Shown: in pieces, positions 8,445 to 14,964 of the stretch
Position numbering within the stretch: position 1 is the first letter of the stretch
Layout of the letters: the number at the start of each line of letters is the position of its first letter
Assembly (NCBI GenBank): GCA_050248735.1
Contig: JBFWRU010000001.1
Span: 62,001-126,000 of the forward strand
Source: JACKFE01 sp050248735
GTDB lineage: Bacteria > Nitrospirota > Nitrospiria > Nitrospirales > UBA8639
Direction: 5' to 3'
DNA length: 64,000 nt
Translations under genes and position numbers: made by a program
The notes under the pieces: generated by a model
What the model was told of the DNA's origin: nothing
What the model saw: the letters and a program-made list of their open reading frames with translations, nothing else
Database searches by the model: none

Positions 8445-9614
8445 ATGAAAGTTATCGGTCAACCTGAAAACTATTCTGAGATGCTAGAGCGTATATTCAT
8501 TATGACGCTCGTGGTAGGTTTTTGCTGCACTGTATTTCTTGGAATTGGATCCCCTGATGTTAAGAGAGTCCTTGATTCTATCGGTACTGAGGCGGAGCTC
8601 GGGCCCATCAAAGGTCTCAAGCTTTTATATGTGGCAATTCCCCTTTTCATAGCGCTGATTTCCCGTGCAATAAAATTGCATGACCGAGTTTCAGACATTC
8701 TTCGACTGCGGTATATAATCGATACTCGCTGGATCTTGATCCCTCTAGCGAATGGGGTTGGACTCGAACTCAACGAAACTCACCAAATGTTGATCAAGAG
8801 CAAAAGAAAAGAAGCGATGTATTCGGTATTTTATCCATACGTTAGCCTACCTGATGCGAAAATAGATCGGCAGCTTGTACGGAGTGCATTGGATAATCTT
8901 GGCTGGTTCTGGTCGTTACTCGAAGCCATCGTTGTGGTGATTGCTGCAAGCGCACTGTCTTATTTTCTTGAAGCCTGGTCAACGGGATACATGCTTGCCT
9001 TTGCGGGAATTTTGACCTGCCTTACTCCTTTCTCTTGGTTTGCCTGCAAAGGCAGGACCACTGAAGAGGTAAGGGCCATTCTCCTTGTACAAAATTTTTC
9101 AAATGAAATTCGAAACTATTTTGAGGGTCTATTAAATAAAGGAGCCTCAAAGGCTTCAGAACCTTTTTTCCCCTCTCAAGTAACCCAAAGCTCATTAGAT
9201 TCCTCGACTTACGATGTCTTTATCTCTCATGCCTCTGAAGACAAAGATAGTATCGCTCGGCCACTGTATACTGCTCTCGTAGCCAAAGGAATTTCAGTCT
9301 GGTTTGATGAGGCTACTTTAGAACTTGGTGACAGTCTACGCCAGAAAATCGACGATGGGTTGGCCAGATGTCGCTACGGAATTGTTATCCTCAGCCCACG
9401 ATTTCTGGCTAAGGAGTGGCCGCAGCGCGAGTTAGATGGATTGGTAGCGCGTGAGACCGCTTCCGGAGAGAAGGCTATTTTACCCGTATGGCACGAAATT
9501 GAAGCGCAAGACTTGAGGAAATACTCTCCGACCCTTGCTGACAGACTTGCTGTACGCTCGACGGAAGGAGTTTCTGTGATCGTAGAAAAAATTCTTAGAG
9601 TGCTTGAGAAATGA
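8445..9614 (+). CDS. Membrane-anchored TIR-domain protein
   Basis: The 389-residue protein has four hydrophobic segments (about 17-35, 58-75 and two between 154 and 200) and a short linker. A C-terminal TIR domain runs from residue 256 (YDVFISHASEDKD). The WxxxE-type motif WPQRELDGL provides the Glu (Glu329) used for NAD cleavage in enzymatic TIRs, so NADase activity is plausible. Bacterial TIR proteins commonly act as defence effectors that deplete NAD or make cyclic ADP-ribose signals; that role is inference here. The gene is coupled to the methyltransferase upstream. A nicotinamide/nicotinate salvage pair and a macro domain lie within 4 kb. Confidence 0.85.
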   Translation: MKVIGQPENYSEMLERIFIMTLVVGFCCTVFLGIGSPDVKRVLDSIGTEAELGPIKGLKLLYVAIPLFIALISRAIKLHDRVSDILRLRYIIDTRWILIPLANGVGLELNETHQMLIKSKRKEAMYSVFYPYVSLPDAKIDRQLVRSALDNLGWFWSLLEAIVVVIAASALSYFLEAWSTGYMLAFAGILTCLTPFSWFACKGRTTEEVRAILLVQNFSNEIRNYFEGLLNKGASKASEPFFPSQVTQSSLDSSTYDVFISHASEDKDSIARPLYTALVAKGISVWFDEATLELGDSLRQKIDDGLARCRYGIVILSPRFLAKEWPQRELDGLVARETASGEKAILPVWHEIEAQDLRKYSPTLADRLAVRSTEGVSVIVEKILRVLEK

Positions 9615-9768
9615 AGAACCTTGTGGTAGCTGCCTCTTGATTCAAGTATGAAAACGGTTAGAAAAAACCACTGCTAAAAGTCTTATTTCCTCTTGCTTTA
9701 GACAGCAAAAAAGAGTTGTTAGTCTTGGTTTGCGTTTGCCTGAATTAAAACTTTTCGGAAAATCTTCA

Positions 9769-10132
9769 ATGAAAATCCTTGAATTTGCCTTCATTATCTA
9801 TCCCGCCACCGATCTGGCGCGTTCCCGGTCTTTCTATGAGGAGGTTCTCGGACTGAATAGCGCAACTTCGTTCATTAATGGCGATCAATTCTATGTGGAG
9901 TACGAAATCGGTCCTCAACACGCTGGGCATCGGCAATGAACCCTTCCTCAACCCATCCGGTTATGGTCCCCACCTGGTCTTGGAAGTAGATGACTTTGAT
10001 GAGACAATCGAACATCTGAGACGTCACCAGGTGCCTTTTGCCGTTGAGCCGTTCGATATGCCAAGCTGCCGGGCCGCGATTGTTCTGGACCCCGACGGCA
10101 ACAAACTAGGAATTCATAAGCGAAACGCTTGA
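9769..10132 (+). pseudogene. Frameshifted VOC (glyoxalase/dioxygenase) family gene
   Basis: ATG 9769 begins a VOC-fold protein (KILEFAFIIYPATDLARS, FYEEVLGL). The frame is lost near 9914, where two extra bases (or one missing) follow EYEIG, and it closes at TGA 9937-9939. The second half continues in another frame (GIGNEPFLNP to DPDGNKLGIHK) and ends at 10132. Joined, the two parts give a normal-length protein of about 120 residues. It is therefore probably inactive unless the shift is a sequencing error. Confidence 0.75.
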
Positions 10133-10164
10133 CCATGGGCCGGCCCGACTGAAGGAGGGTAGCG

Positions 10165-10491
10165 ATGGTTTTTTAAATCGATTTCATTTTCAGGTCCGGT
10201 GCCAGGTACGATGACCTGGTTGCTCTGATTCAAGCTAACCCGCGATATGTGTTCGGGATATGGAAGCAGGACAAGATCGATAAACGTACGACCAAATCAA
10301 GAGACCGGGGTTGGGTAGAGATTAAACACAAGCAACACACCGGAGTCATCAAGCTTGTTAAAAAACATGGAGTCTGCCGCGCAACTATTACCGATACCTC
10401 AGGGGGCTTGAAACTCATCGGGGCCTGGACCAGTTGGTTGAGCAGCAATGCCCCGCATCTGATCTCGGGTCTGGACCTTCGTTTCGAGTGA
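10165..10491 (+). pseudogene. Small unknown gene with stop at codon 4
   Basis: ATG 10165 has a strong GAAGGAGGG signal (10151-10159) but reads Met-Val-Phe-stop. The same frame then stays open to TGA 10489-10491 (about 105 codons), with protein-like composition (YDDLVALIQANPRYVFGIWK, then VKKHGVCRATITDTSG). This suggests a gene inactivated by a nonsense change to TAA at codon 4. A late start at GTG 10249 is possible but has no binding site. I do not recognise the family. Confidence 0.45.
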
Positions 10492-10572
10492 AGGAGAAGC
10501 GCCTAATGGCAGACGCCATGCGAAACCGCATAGGCTTCGCCTCCGTCGACGAAGGTTAAAAAAGAAGAGGTC

Positions 10573-10707
10573 TTAGATACCTCCCGGTGATGGAGTCGGG
10601 GCTTTTGGCGATATCTTCCGGCGTGCCCTGGGCCACGATGTGGCCCGCCGGATTCGCCGCCGCCGGGTCCCAGGTCGATCACCCAATCCACTTTGATGAC
10701 GTCTAAA
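10573..10707 (-). pseudogene. Truncated 3' end of uvrA (copy B)
   Basis: About 135 bp match the extreme 3' end of uvrA, including ITGRYLRPLLF before a stop, where the intact gene ends with ITGKYLRPLLTQN. A small insertion disrupts the reading frame in the Gly-rich part. It is more diverged from the resident gene than the other two fragments. No start or upstream part remains. Confidence 0.7.
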
Positions 10708-10808
10708 CTTTCCGAAAATTTGGCAGTACTTGAGGGTGAAGTCTGATTTGACAAGTGATAGATGGTAAGCCACATTATTATTGAAAATCTCAATAAAGGA
10801 AAGTTTTC

Positions 10809-11044
10809 ATGGCCACCATGAATTTTAACGTGCCGGAAAATGTCAAAAAGGAATTTGATAAGGTTCTTGCCGGAAAAAAAACAAAAGTGCCGTATTGACG
10901 CAACTGATGCAGTAGGCAATCGAAGAGCAAAGACGAATTGGGCAACGCCAACGGGCTATTGATCATTTGCTTGCCTTGCGTGAGCAGGCTCCCCGGGTAA
11001 CCGACGAGGCCATTCGGCTTGCGAGGACTCAGGGGCGTCCATGA
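10809..11044 (+). pseudogene. Broken vapB-like antitoxin gene
   Basis: ATG 10809 starts MATMNFNVPENVKKEFDKV, the usual N-terminus of a ribbon-helix-helix-type antitoxin. The frame is lost in an A-rich run (about 10877-10885), giving a premature TGA at 10896-10898. The remainder (DHLLALREQAPRVTDEAIRL) continues in another frame and ends at TGA 11042-11044, overlapping the toxin start in the ATGA arrangement typical of vapBC operons. Two indels or substitutions are needed to restore it. Confidence 0.7.
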
Positions 11045-11163
11045 CCACATGGGTGGTCGATGCCAGTGTTGCGATGAAATGGGCTCTTCCTGACCAGGAC
11101 GGCAAATCACATCAAGGACAAGCTCTGGTGCTGTTGCAGCAAATCCACTCGGGCAATGGTTAG
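11041..11163 (+). pseudogene. Truncated vapC-like PIN toxin
   Basis: MTTWVVDASVAMKWALPDQD is the N-terminus of a PIN-domain ribonuclease with the first catalytic Asp (VVDAS). The frame stops at TAG 11161-11163 after 40 residues, while PIN toxins are about 130 residues. The rest of the gene is missing. The sequence after the stop (to 11366) has no recognisable PIN remnant. Confidence 0.75.
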
Positions 11164-11366
11164 GTGCTCCCACCCTTAGAAACTCCTAAAGAAAACGAGG
11201 TAAAACGTGAAATCAAAAATCTCAATCCCAGGATTGAGGCGAAATACATTAGGCGAAATAGGGCCAACCCATTGGTTAACCGGGTCGTCTTCAAGGCAGA
11301 TTTATAGACCCCTTCCGGGATTGGTTTTCTGGCGGTTGTGTACCTCAGATGTTATGAGGTAAAGGT

Positions 11367-11714
11367 ATGGCGCTAAACGATCTTGAGCGGAAGAGGATTG
11401 AAAACACAGTCGGTGCGTTTGTCGAGAAACTTCGGCCCCCTCGACATATCCGGTCCCAACTGGATTTCGGGTTTTGTATCACTGGTCAAAGCGTTGAGTT
11501 ATTTAAGGTCCACCCACAATGGAACAAGCCGGAAGTGAAACATATGCATTCTTTCGCTAAAGCTAAATTTGTGCGAACACAGAACAAGTGGAATATCTAC
11601 TGGAAGCGTGCCGATTTGAAATGGCACGGGTATGAACCCGTTCCGGATGTGGCGACTGTCGAGGAGTTTCTCGCGGTCGTGAAAAAAGATGAGTATGCCT
11701 GTTTCTTCGGCTAG
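11367..11714 (+). CDS. DUF3024 family protein
   Basis: The 115-residue protein fits the DUF3024 family, with FGFCITGQSVELFKVHP in the middle and a conserved end: WYWKRADLKWHGYEP-type (here YWKRADLKWHGYEP), EEFLAVVKKDEYACFFG. No signal peptide or membrane segment is present. The function of the family is unknown. It is one of the few intact genes in this stretch of remnants, lying between the vapBC scar and uvrA copy C. Confidence 0.75.
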   Translation: MALNDLERKRIENTVGAFVEKLRPPRHIRSQLDFGFCITGQSVELFKVHPQWNKPEVKHMHSFAKAKFVRTQNKWNIYWKRADLKWHGYEPVPDVATVEEFLAVVKKDEYACFFG

Positions 11715-11789
11715 GCTGGCCTGGTCCTCACCCTGATTTTACGGACACATCTGAAGCATGACATGCTAGACGGGAGCGCTGGCGTCTGG

Positions 11790-12098
11790 GGCCTAGGTCG
11801 ATCACCCAGTCCGCGCATTTGATAACATCCAGATGATGTTCCACCATCAGGACGGTATGCCCTTCATCCACGAGTTGGCCCAACACCGCCAGTAGCCGTT
11901 TCACATCCTCCAGATGGAGTCCGTGAGTCGGTTCATCCAGGACATAGAGTATGCCTTTGGGTTTATCCCCTTTCCCTGACTGTGCCGGGGTATTGGCCAG
12001 TTCCCGTGCAATCTTCAACCGCTGTGTTTCCCCGCCTGACAAACTGGTGGTGGGTTGCCCTAATCGCAAATATCCCAAGCCCAGGGTCTGCAAGACCT
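11790..12098 (-). pseudogene. Internal/3' fragment of uvrA (copy C)
   Basis: About 310 bp match uvrA from QTLGLGYL through the signature SLSGGETQR, Walker B LYVLDEPT and the His-loop to WVIDLGP, where the match stops abruptly. The true C-terminus is missing. It shares TPAQSGKGDKP and nearby silent differences with copy A rather than with the resident gene. An open frame runs through the fragment but has no start signal. Confidence 0.8.
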
Positions 12099-12253
12099 GA
12101 TAAACCTGAGACTCACCCCCCTGAAGCGTTAATCGATTATCTGCATTCTAGTTTTTAGTGCAATTCCGGCAATCGGCAGATTAGCACTAAGGACAGATGA
12201 GGGATAGAATAATTCCTAGTTGAAGTGACAAAAGGCTATTTTGGAAATTGGCC

Positions 12254-13225
12254 ATGATTTCATTTCGTAGCCAGATCATTGAACTTATCGAACAGGGAGC
12301 CATTCCCATGGAAAGGGTTGGTGATGCTCTCGTGGTCGCGAAAGTTACTCCCGAAAGTAAGGGATGGTGGACGTTTTTTGATTCTCTTTTGCTTTGGCTT
12401 GGCGGGTTAGCTCTGGCCTTTGCTGGCATATTTTTTATTGCATACAACTGGGACGAACTCGGACGGTTTGCCAAGTTTGGAATGGTGGAAGGATTTATGG
12501 TTTTGGCAATTGTCTTCTACTGTAAGTTTGCAAAACATTCTTTAGTCAGCAGAGTGTTGTTACTTATTGCAACGATTTCTCTCGGTGTCCTCCTTGCTTT
12601 ATTCGGACAGACTTATCAGACCGGGGCTGATTCTTGGCAATTATTTTTTAACTGGGCGTTGTTAATGCTGCCATGGGCGCTTATTGGAAGCTTCCCAGCT
12701 ATCTGGATTGTCTGGGTCGCGCTCATGAATATTTCCATTGTCCTCTATCATCAAACCTTTCGAGGGGCATTCTGGGTTTTGTGGAGCTCTGACACTGGAA
12801 TGTGGTGGTTGACATTTTTCTTTAACACATTTGTCCTTATTATCTGGGAGTTTTTGGCAAAGAACTGGCGGTGGTTATCGGAACGCTGGGCTATTCGTCT
12901 GCTGGCCCTGGGTGTGGGCGTTCCCATAACAGGGCTTGTCTTACACGCTATTTTTTCACGGATTACGGTCAATACGTTGGCTGGTCCGGTATGGGTTGTC
13001 TGGTTGGCTTTAATGTACGTGAGGTATCGAAAGATTAGTCCTGATCTCTTTATGTTGGCTGGTTGCTGTTTGTCAGTGATCACTGTAATGGTTTCTTTTC
13101 TGAGTGAGAAGATGCTGAAAGATGGGGAAGCCGGTAGTTTTCTATTTTTGGCCATTGTGGTTATCGGCCTCGGTACAGGGGCGGCTCTTTGGCTGAAAAA
13201 TGTCCAAGAGGAATGGCGAGTATGA
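12254..13225 (+). CDS. DUF2157 multi-pass membrane protein
   Basis: ATG 12254 follows a weak site. The protein (323 residues) has a short cytoplasmic N-terminal part (about 45 residues) and then about ten hydrophobic segments. The first, LLLWLGGLALAFAGIFFIAY, is followed by NWDELGRFAKFG, typical of DUF2157. It is the first gene of a DUF2157-DUF4401-GDYXXLXY operon, a known conserved trio of unknown function in the inner membrane. The next gene overlaps its stop by four bases. Confidence 0.85.
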   Translation: MISFRSQIIELIEQGAIPMERVGDALVVAKVTPESKGWWTFFDSLLLWLGGLALAFAGIFFIAYNWDELGRFAKFGMVEGFMVLAIVFYCKFAKHSLVSRVLLLIATISLGVLLALFGQTYQTGADSWQLFFNWALLMLPWALIGSFPAIWIVWVALMNISIVLYHQTFRGAFWVLWSSDTGMWWLTFFFNTFVLIIWEFLAKNWRWLSERWAIRLLALGVGVPITGLVLHAIFSRITVNTLAGPVWVVWLALMYVRYRKISPDLFMLAGCCLSVITVMVSFLSEKMLKDGEAGSFLFLAIVVIGLGTGAALWLKNVQEEWRV

Positions 13226-14280
13226 GGCGAAAAAGAGAACAGTTGTGGATGACTTTAGTCCAAGCTGGATTGGTTCAGGGGGAAGCCTTTGAAATGGGCA
13301 AGCCGGACTCACCCTGGTATGTGAAAGTTTTATTGGCTATTTCCGGTTGGCTCGCCGCGTTGTTTTTGCTTGGTTTTATCGGTGTAGGTTTTGATTTCGT
13401 TTTCAAGAACAGTTCGGTCGCTTTCATCATTGGTTGCCTCATGATCGGAGGGGCCTTTGCCTTACTAGGAAGGTCAAAAAATGAGTTTGTTGAGCATGTG
13501 GCCCTGGCCCTAAGTTTGGCAGGACAGGCCTTGGTTGGGTTGGCCATTTTTGATATATCAGGCCACCATGAAGCAATTGTCTGGTTGTTGGTGGCACTAG
13601 TGCAGGTTCTACTGGGTTTACTTATGCCTAATTTTGTTCACCGGATTTTTTCGACGTTTGTCGCGACATTCGCGGTTTCTATGGCTCTGACTCATTTGAG
13701 GGAGCCCTATACAATAAGTAGTGTGGTCATGTTTCTTGCCGCCTGGTGTTGGCTTAACGAATTTCGTTATCCGCAACAGATGAGAAAAATACAGGCCATT
13801 GGATATGGTTTCATCTTAGCCCTGATTCAACAGACAGGGGCTGGAATGTTGGGCTTCGGCCCCTCCCACCATTTGACTGAGATCTGGGTTAAACCCTGGA
13901 TTGGAGAAGGGCTAACCGGAGCAGTCGCACTGTTCGTGGTCTGGCAGTTATTGCAACGGTATGGTCAGACAATATTGAGCCGCCGATCAATTGAAGCGTT
14001 GTTGGGCACATTTCTTTTATGTTTAGTCTCCATGAAGGTTCAGGGTCTAACAGTGGGGATGGTCATCATAATGTTGGGTTTCGTTTCCACGAATCGAATA
14101 CTTCTTGGCTTGGGTATAGTGTCTCTCCTTTTTTGTATCTCGGGCTATTATTACCGACTCGATGCAACCCTGTTGGCTAAATCTCAAAACTTGTTCCTGG
14201 TCGGCTTGGTTCTCCTCGCTCTTCGTTGGGTCATCATCAGTGGCTTAACCGTGAACAAGAATGAGGTAAAACATGCGTAA
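13222..14280 (+). CDS. DUF4401 multi-pass membrane protein
   Basis: ATG 13222 overlaps the TGA of the previous gene (ATGA). The 352-residue protein has a charged N-terminus and about ten membrane segments (for example VLLAISGWLAALFLLGFIGV and LVGLVLLALRWVII). This is the usual companion of DUF2157 proteins. The function is unknown; co-translation with its neighbours suggests a membrane complex. Confidence 0.83.
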   Translation: MRRKREQLWMTLVQAGLVQGEAFEMGKPDSPWYVKVLLAISGWLAALFLLGFIGVGFDFVFKNSSVAFIIGCLMIGGAFALLGRSKNEFVEHVALALSLAGQALVGLAIFDISGHHEAIVWLLVALVQVLLGLLMPNFVHRIFSTFVATFAVSMALTHLREPYTISSVVMFLAAWCWLNEFRYPQQMRKIQAIGYGFILALIQQTGAGMLGFGPSHHLTEIWVKPWIGEGLTGAVALFVVWQLLQRYGQTILSRRSIEALLGTFLLCLVSMKVQGLTVGMVIIMLGFVSTNRILLGLGIVSLLFCISGYYYRLDATLLAKSQNLFLVGLVLLALRWVIISGLTVNKNEVKHA

Positions 14281-14797
14281 CATAATCGCTCTTAGTTCCC
14301 TGGTGCTTACATTGGGAATTGTAAATTGGGGCATAGCTGAAAAAGAGAATCACCTGCTGGAGGGTAGAATAGTCTACCTGGCACTTGCTCCAGTGGATCC
14401 ACGTTCCATAATGCAGGGGGATTATATGGCCTTAAATTTTCGTCTTGCCAGAGAAGTTTATGATTCTTTACCCAAGGCAACAGGGGAAGGACGGTCGCGT
14501 CATGACGCGGCAGCGTCGGATGGATACGTAGTGGTCACGTTGGATGAACAAAAAATTGGTTCATTCAAAGCCATTTATGCTGATCAGGCCTTGTTTCAAA
14601 ATGAAATCCTTATGCGGTACCGTGTGCGAAACGGAACGGTGAAGTTTGCCACTAATGCCTTTTTTTTTCAGGAAGGTCATGGAAAATACTATCAATCGGC
14701 CCGGTTTGGACAATTCCGTGTAAACGAAAAGGGAGAATTACTTCTGACGGCCATGTGTGATCAAAACCTGACCAAACTGGAGCCAATGGATGAATAA
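14273..14797 (+). CDS. GDYXXLXY domain protein
   Basis: This third gene of the trio overlaps the previous one by eight bases. The 174-residue protein has an N-terminal hydrophobic anchor (IIALSSLVLTLGIVNWGIA) and an outward domain with the name-giving motif QGDYMALNF (the last Tyr is Phe) and a conserved VYLALAPVDPRS before it. It is probably anchored in the inner membrane facing the periplasm. The function is unknown. Confidence 0.85.
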   Translation: MRNIIALSSLVLTLGIVNWGIAEKENHLLEGRIVYLALAPVDPRSIMQGDYMALNFRLAREVYDSLPKATGEGRSRHDAAASDGYVVVTLDEQKIGSFKAIYADQALFQNEILMRYRVRNGTVKFATNAFFFQEGHGKYYQSARFGQFRVNEKGELLLTAMCDQNLTKLEPMDE

Positions 14798-14964
14798 TAA
14801 TTATACTTTTCACTGACTTGCTATATCTTTGTCTCTCCAAATCAAACGATTTACATGAATAAAAGTATGACTCAACACTGCCAGATCGGATTTTTCTCGA
14901 GCCTAGGACCCTAGAGAAACTCTTTACTCAACCTTCATGGTAACAAAAAATCACGGGGGAGTTG

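Noticed and set aside
11165..11307. Open stretch ending in ANPLVNRVVFKADL
   Set aside because: It reads like a protein tail but lacks a start codon, a binding site and a recognisable family, so I do not call a gene.
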